Source of the DNA: CAKZML01 sp963823435
GTDB taxonomy: Bacteria > Pseudomonadota > Gammaproteobacteria > Steroidobacterales > BM003
DNA: 64,000 bases
Reading direction: 5' to 3'
Assembly: GCA_963823435.1 (NCBI GenBank)
Contig: CAWGLN010000001.1
Coordinates: forward strand, 930,001-994,000
The notes beneath the pieces were generated by a model. It ran no database searches. It had not been told where the DNA came from and saw only the letters and a program-made list of their open reading frames with translations. Shown here piece by piece: positions 18,187 to 27,045 of the stretch. How positions within the stretch are numbered: the first letter of the stretch is position 1; each line of letters begins with the position of its first letter. Both the position numbers and the translations under genes were made by a program.

Positions 18187-20028
18187 ATGCCTGAGTTGCC
18201 AGGATTACACGCATTATTCGTGCTGGGGCTTACAGTATTTACACTGTTCCTTTTTACCCGGGACAGTATTCCCCTCGAGACCAGCAGCTTACTGATACTC
18301 ATCATCCTGGTGGTGGCGTTCCAGTTATTTCCCTTTGAGCAGGATGGGGTCAGGCTTCGAGCGACCGAGTTTTTCGCCGGGTTTGGCCACCAGGCACTGA
18401 TTACCATCATTGCCCTGATGATAGTGGGCAAGGGGCTGGAAACCACCGGCGCCCTGCAACCGGTAGCGGTGAAGATGGCCCTGGCCTGGGTCCGCAGTCC
18501 CAAGCTGGCCTTGTTGGTTACCCTGCTGGTCTCCGCGGTACTCAGTGCTTTTTTGAACAACACGCCTATCGTGGTGATGCTCATGCCCATGCTGGTGGGC
18601 GTGGCCATGCGCACAGGGGTTCCGGTCTCGGGTATGTTGATGCCCATGGGTCTTGCTACCTTGATCGGCGGAATGGGCACCACCATAGGCACATCGACCA
18701 ATCTCCTGGTGGTCAGTATCGCGGCGGATATGGGGCAAAGAACCATCGGGCTGTTCGATTTCAGCCTGCCGGTCCTGGCGGTAGGTTCGGTGGGCATACT
18801 TTACTTGTGGCTGGTGGCCCCGCGGATAATGCCGGAACGCAAGCCCCCGATGGCGGATACCTCGCCGCGGCTATTTGACGCGTATCTGCATGTCAAGGAG
18901 GACAGCTACGCAAACGGCAAGACCGTGGCGGAGATCCGCACGCGCACCAACAACCGTCTTCGCATAGAACGAATTGAGCGTGGCGAGGGTCTGTTCCTTG
19001 CCAAGCTACCATCAGTGAAACTACAGGAAGGTGATCGACTGCTGGTCAGGGACACCCGCGAGCGTCTCAAGGAGTTTGAGGAGACACTCGGGGTTGCACT
19101 GCATAACGTTTCGGATGGAGAGAGCAGCCCCGGTGCAGGTGATGAAGGGCAGCCACTGAAGGTAGATGTCCAGCAAATAGCGGAAGTGGTGGTGACCCGT
19201 GGCTCCATGTTGCATCAAAGGACCTTGAAGGAGGTTCGCTTTGGGTCCCGTTACAAGCTGACGCCCCTGGCTGTACATCGGGCGCGTTCCAGCTCCGGCG
19301 AACGTTCAGGAGACCTGTCGGAGTCTCCCTTGCGCGCAGGTGATGTCATCCTTGTGCAAGGTTTTGGAGAACACATTCGTGACCTGAAAAACAGCGGCCA
19401 GATGTTGGTGCTTGATGGCACCATGGACCTGCCACACACTCATCGTGCCTCGCGCGCTATCGCTATCATGGTAATAGTCGTGGGGTTTGCCGCATTTAAT
19501 CTGTTGCCTATTTCGGTGGCCGCCCTGGGCGGCGTGGGTATGATGCTGGCCACGCGTTGCCTGGACTGGCGAGACGCGCTGGGCGCCTTAAGTGCGCCGG
19601 TGGTGCTCATAATCGTCACCAGCCTTGCCCTGGGACTGGCGATGTTGCGTACCGGTGCCGCCCAGTACCTTGCGGAGCTGTTCCTGGTGCTGGTATCGGG
19701 TATGCCCGTGGCGATGATGCTGAGCTTGTTGATGCTGGTCATGGCGCTGATGACCAACGTGGTATCCAACAACGCAGCGGCCGTTATTGGAACCCCCATC
19801 GCCATAAGTATTGCCCAGCAGCTGGGTGTGCCAGCCGAGCCCTTCGTCCTGGCAGTGCTATTTGGCGCCAATATGAGTTATGCCACCCCGATAGGCTATC
19901 AAACAAACTTGCTGATACTCAGCGCCGGCGGCTATCGTTTCTCGGACTTTATCAGGGTCGGCCTGCCCCTGACCCTGATTATGTGGCTGGGCTTCAGTCT
20001 TCTTTTGCCGGTGCTCTACGATCTCTAG
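18187..20028 (+). CDS. SLC13/DASS-family permease with two RCK C-terminal (TrkA-C) domains
   Basis: 613 residues. N-terminal helices contain VSAVLSAFLNNTPIVVMLMPML and GGMGTTIGTSTNLLVV, the SNT-type motif of the sodium:anion family. The hydrophilic centre (residues about 220-410) carries two TrkA-C-like repeats, KLQEGDRLLVRD and LRAGDVILVQGFGE. The C-terminal helix block repeats the motif as MTNVVSNNAAAVIGTP. Substrates in this subgroup include sulfate and dicarboxylates; which one cannot be told. A 160-bp gap upstream has no gene. The TAG stop touches the start of a MITE-like repeat. Confidence 0.85.
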   Translation: MPELPGLHALFVLGLTVFTLFLFTRDSIPLETSSLLILIILVVAFQLFPFEQDGVRLRATEFFAGFGHQALITIIALMIVGKGLETTGALQPVAVKMALAWVRSPKLALLVTLLVSAVLSAFLNNTPIVVMLMPMLVGVAMRTGVPVSGMLMPMGLATLIGGMGTTIGTSTNLLVVSIAADMGQRTIGLFDFSLPVLAVGSVGILYLWLVAPRIMPERKPPMADTSPRLFDAYLHVKEDSYANGKTVAEIRTRTNNRLRIERIERGEGLFLAKLPSVKLQEGDRLLVRDTRERLKEFEETLGVALHNVSDGESSPGAGDEGQPLKVDVQQIAEVVVTRGSMLHQRTLKEVRFGSRYKLTPLAVHRARSSSGERSGDLSESPLRAGDVILVQGFGEHIRDLKNSGQMLVLDGTMDLPHTHRASRAIAIMVIVVGFAAFNLLPISVAALGGVGMMLATRCLDWRDALGALSAPVVLIIVTSLALGLAMLRTGAAQYLAELFLVLVSGMPVAMMLSLLMLVMALMTNVVSNNAAAVIGTPIAISIAQQLGVPAEPFVLAVLFGANMSYATPIGYQTNLLILSAGGYRFSDFIRVGLPLTLIMWLGFSLLLPVLYDL

Positions 20029-20162
20029 GGGAGCCTCTGACCTGCTCCTGAACGTGTATCGTGCGACTACAAAACCGGCATCATATGTTGCCAATCTTCG
20101 CAAGCCGGTTCGCGTGCACCTGGTTTGCGCCTTGAATCCGGATCTTTTCGCCTGCAATTCTA
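20029..20162. repeat. MITE-like element, unit 1
   Basis: Begins GGGAGCCTCTGA (20029-20040), the inverted complement of TCAGAGGCTCCC at 20313-20324. It contains GTTGCCAATCTTCGCAA at 20087-20103 and GCGCCTTGAATC. It is a diverged copy of the unit that follows, offset by exactly 134 bases. No coding capacity. Confidence 0.75.
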
Positions 20163-20324
20163 GGGAAACTCTGATCTATTCATGAACTCGTGCTTTGCGT
20201 CTAAAAACCCCATCTTCTGTGTTGCCAATCTTCGCAATAGACCCACTATTGTGTGCGACTGGCGCCTTGAATCTGAACTTCTTCGCTCACAATCCACTTC
20301 GCCCAGAATAAATCAGAGGCTCCC
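20163..20324. repeat. MITE-like element, unit 2, with terminal inverted repeat
   Basis: Starts GGGAAACTCTGA (20163-20174) and ends TCAGAGGCTCCC (20313-20324). The internal GTTGCCAATCTTCGCAA at 20221-20237 matches unit 1 at an offset of 134. A short additional end copy (TCAGAGGCTCCC, 20342-20353) follows, as if a third copy were truncated. Together units 1 and 2 fill the gap between the transporter and the trp promoter. Confidence 0.75.
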
Positions 20325-20371
20325 TAGTACTCCGGAATAACTCAGAGGCTCCCTGGCCTGGTGGGTCGGGG

Positions 20372-20400
20372 TTGACCTGTATCTGGGTGCGGGGGATACT
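20372..20400 (+). promoter_or_regulatory. trp operon promoter (sigma-70 type)
   Basis: TTGACC at 20372-20377 and GATACT at 20395-20400 are separated by 17 bases, a good housekeeping promoter match. The expected transcription start is about 20406-20408, which coincides with the ATG of the leader peptide. Confidence 0.7.
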
Positions 20401-20406
20401 CGGCGC

Positions 20407-20484
20407 ATGGTTATTTCAAACAACGCTCAGCAGCAGACCGGCCAGTGGTGGTGGCGTCATACCAAGGGGATGGTATCGGGCTGA
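20407..20484 (+). CDS. trpL: trp operon leader peptide, 25 residues with three consecutive Trp codons
   Basis: A short reading frame starts at ATG 20407, has three Gln codons, then TGG TGG TGG at 20446-20454, and ends at TGA 20482-20484. Ribosome stalling at these Trp codons when charged tRNA-Trp is scarce would control the downstream attenuator. The promoter spacing leaves little or no 5' untranslated region, so the message may be leaderless, as known for trpL of Sinorhizobium meliloti. There is no obvious ribosome-binding site, which fits that reading. Confidence 0.88.
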   Translation: MVISNNAQQQTGQWWWRHTKGMVSG

Positions 20485-20538
20485 CGTGACCAAACGAAAT
20501 GCAACGACCCATCTCCGAAGCCGGGGATGGGTTTTTTT
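20455..20538 (+). terminator. trp attenuator with alternative antiterminator
   Basis: Segments 1:2 can pair (CGTCA 20455-20459 with TGACG 20482-20486; ATACC with GGTAT inside). The antiterminator pairs GGGGATGG (20466-20473) with CCATCTCC (20509-20516), eight pairs including one wobble. The terminator pairs ACCCATCTCCG with CGGGGATGGGT (20507-20532) and is followed by a T-run at 20532-20538. The two pairings are mutually exclusive, as required for translation-coupled attenuation. Confidence 0.87.
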
Positions 20539-20580
20539 ATGCCCGCTCCCCGGGGGTAGAAGATAGACTCGAGGAGCAAG

Positions 20581-21966
20581 ATGGAAAAGATTTTCGACAT
20601 TGTCGCCGACCTGGATACACCGGTATCGGCCTACCTGAAGTTACGCGACTTCCAGCCACGCTTTTTGCTTGAGAGCGTAGAGCGTGGCGAGCACCTGGCA
20701 CGCTATTCCTTTATCGGATTGGGCGAGGCGGTGAAGCTGCGGTTGGACCAGTCCGGGCTGAACATCAATGGTGAGTCCCTTGGAATACCCGCCAGTCAGA
20801 AGGAACTTCTGGACGGATTTCGCAAGGCCGTCGAGATGGCGCCCAGGTTGTCCCCAGCCGGTGCAGAACTGCCATTTCGGGGCGGTCTCGTGGGTGTGGC
20901 CGGTTACGATGTGGTCAGGTACTTCGAGCGTCTGGGTCAAGCCAGTCCAGGTTGTCTTGAGACGCCCGTTGCGCTCTACCTGGCCCCCCGCTCGGTGCTG
21001 GTATTCGACCACCTGACCCGGCGCATGGCCTTGTTGCACGAGGGTGATACCGAGCAACGAGAGACACTGAAGGGCCGGATCATCGAGGCCCTTCGGGGCG
21101 CTATCCCCGCGCGGGAAACCGGCGGTTCCTACCAGCCAGCGCAAGCCAGCATGACCCCGGAACAATTCAAACAGGCTGTGCTGGAGGCGCAGAAAAACAT
21201 CCATGCCGGTGATGTTTATCAACTGGTGCTGTCGGTGGCCTTCCAGGGCGTCACCGACTTGCCGCCTTTCGATGTGTATCGCGCCCTGCGTTTGCTCAAT
21301 CCCTCGCCCTACATGTATTTCTGCGAACTGGATGATGTCACCGTGGCGGGTTCCTCACCGGAGGCGCTGGTGCGTCTGCATGGTAACCAGGCTTCGCTGC
21401 GACCGATCGCCGGCACCCGTCCCCGCGGAAACGACAGCAAGGAAGACCGGGAACAGGAACGTTTGCTATTGGCGGATCCCAAGGAGGCTGCCGAGCATGT
21501 CATGCTGGTGGACCTTGCGCGCAATGACCTGGGTCGGGTTGCGGTGACCGGTACAGTGCATGTGGATCCCTACCGGGCGATCGAGCGTTATAGCCATGTG
21601 ATGCACCTGGTCAGCGGGGTAAAAGGCGCCTTGGGCGAAGGAAAGGACGCGATGGATCTGTTTGCTGCAGCCTTCCCTGCCGGAACCCTGGTGGGAGCGC
21701 CGAAGGTGCGAGCGATGGAGCTCATTGATCACTACGAGCCAGTGGGCAGGGGTTTCTATGCGGGTACTGTCGGTTATTTCGGTAGCGGGGGCGACATGGA
21801 CCAGGCCATAGCAATTCGCACTATTGTTTTCCAGGGCGGCAAGTATTGCTACCAGGCCGGGGCAGGAATTGTGGCCGATAGTAAGCCGCAGGCGGAATAT
21901 GAAGAAGTCCTGGCCAAGAGCCGCATTTTGCGGCGGGCCCTGGCTATGGCGCAGGAGGGTTTATGA
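20581..21966 (+). CDS. trpE: Anthranilate synthase component I
   Basis: Converts chorismate plus ammonia or glutamine to anthranilate, with TrpG supplying ammonia; 461 residues. The N-terminal LLES motif (FLLESVERGEHLARYSFIG) forms the tryptophan feedback site. The chorismate-binding domain carries PIAGTRPRG, DLARNDLGRV and GAPKVRAMELI. GAGGAG precedes the ATG. It lies about 45 bases after the attenuator T-run and its TGA overlaps the ATG of trpG by four bases. Confidence 0.95.
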   Translation: MEKIFDIVADLDTPVSAYLKLRDFQPRFLLESVERGEHLARYSFIGLGEAVKLRLDQSGLNINGESLGIPASQKELLDGFRKAVEMAPRLSPAGAELPFRGGLVGVAGYDVVRYFERLGQASPGCLETPVALYLAPRSVLVFDHLTRRMALLHEGDTEQRETLKGRIIEALRGAIPARETGGSYQPAQASMTPEQFKQAVLEAQKNIHAGDVYQLVLSVAFQGVTDLPPFDVYRALRLLNPSPYMYFCELDDVTVAGSSPEALVRLHGNQASLRPIAGTRPRGNDSKEDREQERLLLADPKEAAEHVMLVDLARNDLGRVAVTGTVHVDPYRAIERYSHVMHLVSGVKGALGEGKDAMDLFAAAFPAGTLVGAPKVRAMELIDHYEPVGRGFYAGTVGYFGSGGDMDQAIAIRTIVFQGGKYCYQAGAGIVADSKPQAEYEEVLAKSRILRRALAMAQEGL

Positions 21967-22544
21967 GCCAGCGGCTCTTGTTGATAGACAATTACGATTC
22001 GTTTACCTACAACCTGGTGCAGGCTTTCCGGGGACTGGGTGCGGAAACGCTGGTCTACCGTAATGACGAAATAACCCAGGCCGAGGCCGAAGCCCTGGCG
22101 CCCACCCACCTGGTGATTTCGCCGGGCCCCGGCAGACCCGAGGGGGCTGGCGTGTCTTGTTCGATGATACGGGCATTTGCAGGTCATATTCCGGTGCTGG
22201 GTGTGTGTCTGGGTCACCAGTCCATAGTCAGCGTCTTTGGCGGAAAAATCATTTCTGCCCGTGAGCTGATGCATGGCAAGACCTCCATGGTCGAACACGA
22301 TGGCCAGGGGGTTTTTCTCGGTCTTCCCAATCCAATGGAAGTCGGGCGCTATCACTCCCTGGCGGCGGAGCCCGCAAGCATGCCACTCGAGCTTTTGGTT
22401 ACCGCCAGCACGGCGGAGGGAGAAATCATGGGTGTGCGTCACCGGGAAATGGCGGTAGAAGGCGTGCAGTTCCACCCTGAAAGCGTGCTTACCCCGGATG
22501 GTCTGGCGCTGATGAAGAATTTCATTGAAATGAGCACGGGGTGA
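21963..22544 (+). CDS. trpG: Anthranilate synthase component II, glutamine amidotransferase
   Basis: 193 residues, class I glutamine amidotransferase. The family start LLLIDNYDSFTYNLVQ, nucleophile Cys in GVCLGHQ, oxyanion strand ISPGPGRPEGAG, and the His-Glu pair in VQFHPESVLT are all intact. It starts inside the trpE stop. It probably also serves aminodeoxychorismate synthase as PabA, common when a single gene exists, but that is inference. Confidence 0.95.
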   Translation: MSQRLLLIDNYDSFTYNLVQAFRGLGAETLVYRNDEITQAEAEALAPTHLVISPGPGRPEGAGVSCSMIRAFAGHIPVLGVCLGHQSIVSVFGGKIISARELMHGKTSMVEHDGQGVFLGLPNPMEVGRYHSLAAEPASMPLELLVTASTAEGEIMGVRHREMAVEGVQFHPESVLTPDGLALMKNFIEMSTG

Positions 22545-22551
22545 GAGGGTC

Positions 22552-23571
22552 GTGAAAAATCTCTTGGAACAGGTGTTGCAGGGAAATAACTTGTCGGAGC
22601 AGCAGGCTCACGGTCTTATGCATCTGCTCGCGAGTGGCGACATGCCGGCCGCCTTGGCGGGGGCCTTGCTGGCCGCGCTGAGATACAAGGGCGAAACTGC
22701 TGAGGAAATCAGGGGTTTTGCCCTGGCCATGCGCGAGTTGGCGATAAAGCCCCTGATCGCGGAAAAAGGCCCCTGCGTTGACACGGTGGGAACTGGCGGG
22801 GATGGTTCGGGGAGCCTGAACCTGTCTACCGGCGCCGGCTTGCTGGCCGCCGCCGCCGGCGCACGCGTGGTCAAGCATGGCAATCGTTCTGTTTCCAGCC
22901 TGTGCGGCAGCGCTGATGTACTGGAAGCGCTGGGTTTGGCTTTGCCGCTGGATGAGAGCCAGGCAGGCCAGTGCCTGGAGCACACCGGATTTACGTTTTT
23001 GTTTGCGCCGTATTATCACCCGGCAATGAAAGCCGTGGCGCCGGTACGTGCCGCCCTGGGCGTGCGGACCGTATTTAACATCCTGGGGCCGTTGACCAAC
23101 CCGGCCTGCCCGGAATACCAGGTGATAGGCGCCTTCAGCCCCGACGTGGCGCGGCTGATGGCCAACACGCTGGCAGGCATGCCCATTCGCCGGGCATTTG
23201 TCATACATGGCGAGCCCGGTTGGGATGAAGCGACGCCAGTGGGAAAATTCCTGCTCTTTGATGTGCGTCCGGGAAGAGTTGAGGAGTACGAAAAAGACCC
23301 ACTGGACCACGGTATCCCACGTTGCGATCCCGAGGACCTGCTGGGTGGCGACGCCGGCGTAAATGCACGGGCCCTGCAAGAGGTATTGAGAGGTTCTCGC
23401 CGCGGCGCTCCCCGCAACGCGCTGGTCCTGGGCGCAGCCCTGGTGCTGGAGGTAGCGGGTATTGCCCGGGATCTGGATGAGGGTTTGTTGCTGGCGGCCT
23501 CAGCCATTGATGACGGCCGGGCGGCAGGCTTGCTTGACCGGCTTGAGGGATTTGGAGCGACCAGCAGGTGA
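22552..23571 (+). CDS. trpD: Anthranilate phosphoribosyltransferase
   Basis: 339 residues. Transfers phosphoribosyl from PRPP to anthranilate. The PRPP/glycine-rich loop reads DTVGTGGDGSGSLNLST, followed by KHGNRSVSS and the NILGPLTNPACPEYQVIG block. It starts at GTG 22552, seven bases after trpG, and its TGA overlaps the GTG start of trpC by four bases. Separate from trpG, unlike the fused enteric TrpGD. Confidence 0.95.
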   Translation: MKNLLEQVLQGNNLSEQQAHGLMHLLASGDMPAALAGALLAALRYKGETAEEIRGFALAMRELAIKPLIAEKGPCVDTVGTGGDGSGSLNLSTGAGLLAAAAGARVVKHGNRSVSSLCGSADVLEALGLALPLDESQAGQCLEHTGFTFLFAPYYHPAMKAVAPVRAALGVRTVFNILGPLTNPACPEYQVIGAFSPDVARLMANTLAGMPIRRAFVIHGEPGWDEATPVGKFLLFDVRPGRVEEYEKDPLDHGIPRCDPEDLLGGDAGVNARALQEVLRGSRRGAPRNALVLGAALVLEVAGIARDLDEGLLLAASAIDDGRAAGLLDRLEGFGATSR

Positions 23572-24401
23572 GTGATTTCCTGCAACTGATGAAGCGTGGT
23601 AGCGAGGAACGCCTGCAGAAGGCGCGTGGCCGGGTCAGCGAGCGCGAGTTGCGGGTGCGTATAGCGGAGTTGCCAGCTGCCCCGGGCCTGGTCTTGCACG
23701 CTGGCGGTTTCGATGTGATTGCCGAACTCAAGCTGGTATCCCCTGCCGCAGGTCGGCTCAAGGACCAGGCTGAAAACGTGACGGCCAGGGTGAGCGCCTA
23801 CGCAAGGGGCGGTGCAGCGGCGGTGTCGGTACTGACCGAGCCCAGTCGCTTTGGAGGCAGTCTGGATCACCTTCAGGAAGCCGCCGTCGCCCTCCACGAA
23901 TCAGGGGTGCCGGTCATGCGCAAGGACTTCCTTGTGTCTCCCTACCAGGTCCTTGAGGCACGGGCGCACGGTGCAGGTGGAGTGCTGGTGATTCTCGCCA
24001 TGCTGGACGACGCGAGTTGCCTTGCGATTATCAATACTGCCCTGGAACAGGGCATGTTTGTATTGCTGGAGGCGTTTGACCGGGGCGAGCTTGCGCGGGC
24101 AGGGCATCTATTGACCACTCTGCCGCAGACTGGCCAGTTGCTGGTGGGCTTGAATTGTCGCGACCTGCGCAGCCTGCAGGTGGATCCGCAACGATTCGTC
24201 AGCGCCGTCACCTCGTTTCCGGGAGGCTGCCCGCGGGTGGCGGAAAGCGGCATCGACTCTCCGGCAATGGCCGGCTGGGCCAGGGGATTGGGCTATGACA
24301 TGGCCCTGGTCGGCACGGCCCTCATGCGCTCCGATGATCCCGAGAAGACCCTGGCCGCGATACTGACGGCGGGCCGGGGTGTACCGGGTGCGGCCGGGTG
24401 A
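23568..24401 (+). CDS. trpC: Indole-3-glycerol-phosphate synthase
   Basis: 277 residues, TIM barrel. Closes CdRP to indole-3-glycerol phosphate. The usual EIKxxSPSKG motif is ELKLVSPAAG here, but the catalytic Glu, Lys and SerPro remain. The second Lys is in MRKDFL, the Glu in LLEAF, the Asn in LNCRDL and the GluSer pair in VAESGI, so the active site is complete. It starts at GTG, overlaps trpD and trpF by four bases each, and is not fused to TrpF. Confidence 0.93.
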   Translation: MSDFLQLMKRGSEERLQKARGRVSERELRVRIAELPAAPGLVLHAGGFDVIAELKLVSPAAGRLKDQAENVTARVSAYARGGAAAVSVLTEPSRFGGSLDHLQEAAVALHESGVPVMRKDFLVSPYQVLEARAHGAGGVLVILAMLDDASCLAIINTALEQGMFVLLEAFDRGELARAGHLLTTLPQTGQLLVGLNCRDLRSLQVDPQRFVSAVTSFPGGCPRVAESGIDSPAMAGWARGLGYDMALVGTALMRSDDPEKTLAAILTAGRGVPGAAG

Positions 24402-25006
24402 ATCGTGTATACATAAAGATCTGCGGCATACAGGATACCCGGATCCTGGCCGAAGCCGTGGCTGCCGGAGCTGATGCGGTTGGCTTTGTAATAGCCCCCT
24501 CCCCCCGACAGGTTTCCACCAGCAAGCTGGTCGAATTGCTCGAGTGTGTACCCCCCGGGGTCCAGAGTGTGGTGGTTACCCGGCAAGCGCGGTCCGACGA
24601 ACTTGATGGCCTGTTCAGGCTGGCGTTGCCGGGCTACCTGCAAGCCGATGCGACGAGCCTGGAGGGTCTGACCCTACCGGAGGGTTGCCGGCCACTGCCT
24701 GTATACCGAAACTGTACTCCGGCATTGTGCCCGGACTACCTGTTGTTTGAAGGGGAGGCCTCCGGCGCAGGCGAGACGGCCGATTGGTCACTGGCGCGCG
24801 AACTGGCCGCGCGTACCCGTTTGATATTGGCCGGTGGCCTGCATGCCGGGAATGTGGGCCAGGCGATAGCGGCGGTGCGCCCTTACGGTGTGGACGTCAG
24901 CAGCGGGGTGGAGTCGGCTCCGGGCGTAAAAAACCCGCAACGAATTCGTGAATTTATCGCCGCGGTTCGCGCGGCTGAGAAAGATGGAGTGAAAGATGTC
25001 TGTTGA
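24398..25006 (+). CDS. trpF: N-(5'-phosphoribosyl)anthranilate isomerase
   Basis: 202 residues. Amadori rearrangement of PRA to CdRP. Catalytic Cys in IKICGI near the N-terminus; phosphate-binding C-terminal motifs ILAGGLHAGN and GVDVSSGVES are typical, with the general acid Asp in GVDVSSG. It starts at GTG within the trpC stop and runs 11 bases into trpB, consistent with coupled translation. Confidence 0.94.
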   Translation: MNRVYIKICGIQDTRILAEAVAAGADAVGFVIAPSPRQVSTSKLVELLECVPPGVQSVVVTRQARSDELDGLFRLALPGYLQADATSLEGLTLPEGCRPLPVYRNCTPALCPDYLLFEGEASGAGETADWSLARELAARTRLILAGGLHAGNVGQAIAAVRPYGVDVSSGVESAPGVKNPQRIREFIAAVRAAEKDGVKDVC

Positions 25007-26231
25007 GCTTGTAAATACCGCGCAGAATGAGGACCAGTTGCAGCGTCTGATAGACGGGACCCTGCCTGATAAGTTCGGTCGCTACGGTCTGTTTGGAGGG
25101 CGCTTTGTTCCGGAGACCCTGGTGCCGGCTCTTGAGCGCCTGGAACGGGGAATGCGTGAGCACCTGGATAGCGAGGATTTCCGGGAAGAATTACGTGGCC
25201 AGTTGCACAACTGGGTCGGTCGTCCGACACCGCTAAGCCCGGCTCCCCGACTGGGTGAGGCCTGGGGAGCCGAGGTGTGGTTTAAGCGCGAAGACCTTGC
25301 CCATACCGGCGCGCACAAGATCAATAATTCCATCGGCCAGGCCCTGTTGGCCAAGCGCCTGGGGGTGAAGCGCATCGTTGCCGAAACCGGCGCCGGTCAG
25401 CACGGTGTCGCGTCAGCCGCCGCCTGCGCCCGCCTGGGACTGCCCTGCAGGGTCTATATGGGTGAAATCGATATCGAGCGCCAGGCTCCCAACGTGGATC
25501 GCATGCGCCGGCTGGGCACCGAGGTTTTTACAGTGACCACCGGTGACCGGACCCTCAGGGCGGCAATCGACGAGGCCATACGGGACTGGGTATCGGATCC
25601 TGAAGAAACCTATTACTTGCTGGGGTCGGCCATCGGACCCCATCCCTACCCGCTGTTGGTCCAGCGACTGCAGGCAGTGATCGGTGAGGAAGCCAGGGCG
25701 CAGGTCCTGGCCATGACCGGCAAATTGCCAGATATCGCGGTGGCTTGTGTGGGCGGTGGGTCAAACGCCATCGGTCTTTTCCACCCGTTGCTGGGAGATC
25801 GCAGTATCAAACTGCTCGGGATCGAGGCCGGCGGCAGGGGCAATGCCCTGGGCGAGCATTCTGCCACCCTGTCCCATGGAACACCGGGGGTTTTGCACGG
25901 CAATTATTCGATGTTGCTGCAGGATGAAAACGGCCAGGTTCAGGAAACGCATTCCGTGTCAGCCGGTCTGGATTATCCCGGCGTCGGTCCCGAGCACGCT
26001 CTGCTCAAGACCATCGGACGCGTGCAGTACGAGGTTATCGGTGACGACGAGGCGCTGGATGCCCTGAACGAGTGCTGTCGCCTGGAGGGTATCCTTCCCG
26101 CCCTGGAGAGCGCCCATGCCCTGGCCGGCGCCCGGCGCTGGGCCCGCGATAACCCGGGCAAGCGCATCCTGATCGGGATGTCCGGCCGTGGCGACAAAGA
26201 CATGCCTACCCTGCGCACCCTGCCGATTTAG
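24996..26231 (+). CDS. trpB: Tryptophan synthase beta chain
   Basis: 411 residues, PLP enzyme condensing indole with serine. The PLP lysine is in HTGAHKINN. The phosphate-binding loop is CVGGGSNAIG, and the ammonium/indole-channel Glu lies in AETGAGQHG. The C-terminal GMSGRGDKDM is intact. It partners TrpA, whose gene starts 12 bases downstream. Confidence 0.96.
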   Translation: MSVELVNTAQNEDQLQRLIDGTLPDKFGRYGLFGGRFVPETLVPALERLERGMREHLDSEDFREELRGQLHNWVGRPTPLSPAPRLGEAWGAEVWFKREDLAHTGAHKINNSIGQALLAKRLGVKRIVAETGAGQHGVASAAACARLGLPCRVYMGEIDIERQAPNVDRMRRLGTEVFTVTTGDRTLRAAIDEAIRDWVSDPEETYYLLGSAIGPHPYPLLVQRLQAVIGEEARAQVLAMTGKLPDIAVACVGGGSNAIGLFHPLLGDRSIKLLGIEAGGRGNALGEHSATLSHGTPGVLHGNYSMLLQDENGQVQETHSVSAGLDYPGVGPEHALLKTIGRVQYEVIGDDEALDALNECCRLEGILPALESAHALAGARRWARDNPGKRILIGMSGRGDKDMPTLRTLPI

Positions 26232-26243
26232 GAGTTACCCCTG

Positions 26244-27017
26244 ATGTTACCCCACGAAAAGATCTCCCAGACCCTGCGCGATGCCCGTGTCGCGGGCCGT
26301 GTGCCCATGGTGGCGTTCATAACGGCGGGATTTCCCCGGGCGGACCTGTTCCAGGAACATCTCAGGGAGGTGTGCCGTCACAGCGACGTAGTCGAACTGG
26401 GTGTGCCATTTTCGGACCCGATGGCGGACGGGGTGACCATACAGCGCGCCAGTCACAAGGCCCTGGAATCCGGCGTTTCCGTGCGCTGGATACTGGATCA
26501 ACTTGAGCAAATGAGCCCACCCCCCGAGGCTCCCATATTGCTGATGAGTTACCTGAATCCACTGCTGGCCTACGGGCTGGACGCCCTGGCGGCGCGTGCC
26601 CGCAAGGCAGGTGTTTGTGGCTTCATCGTGCCCGACCTGCCTCTGGAGGAATCCGGCCCGATGATACAAAGCATCACCAGCCAGGGCCTGGCGCTGGTTC
26701 AACTGGTCAGTCCTGTCACACCGCCGGAGCGGATTGAGAAATTGTGTGCGGCCAGTACCGGTTTTGTATATGCGGTGACAGTAACGGGGATTACCGGTGG
26801 TGCGGCGACCGCGGCAGACAATATGCTGGACTACCTGGATGCGGTGCGCGCCAGGGCAAGCATCCCGGTTTGTGCGGGGTTTGGAATCCGCTCGGCCGAA
26901 CAGGTGAGCCGACTGTCGCCGCATGTGGATGGGGTCATCGTTGGTTCCGCCCTGGTGGAAGTAATGGAAAAGGGCGGTTCCATAGGTGAGTTTCTGGACA
27001 GCTTGCAGCCAGTCTGA
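26244..27017 (+). CDS. trpA: Tryptophan synthase alpha chain
   Basis: 257 residues. Cleaves indole-3-glycerol phosphate to indole and glyceraldehyde 3-phosphate and channels indole to TrpB. The catalytic Glu and Asp are in VVELGVPFSDPMADG; the mobile loop and phosphate site TGITGGA and GFGIRSAEQV are present. It is the last biosynthetic gene of the operon; a DUF2007 gene follows after 28 bases. Confidence 0.96.
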   Translation: MLPHEKISQTLRDARVAGRVPMVAFITAGFPRADLFQEHLREVCRHSDVVELGVPFSDPMADGVTIQRASHKALESGVSVRWILDQLEQMSPPPEAPILLMSYLNPLLAYGLDALAARARKAGVCGFIVPDLPLEESGPMIQSITSQGLALVQLVSPVTPPERIEKLCAASTGFVYAVTVTGITGGAATAADNMLDYLDAVRARASIPVCAGFGIRSAEQVSRLSPHVDGVIVGSALVEVMEKGGSIGEFLDSLQPV

Positions 27018-27045
27018 AACGGCCTGGTTTGCGCGGAGGGTGCCG

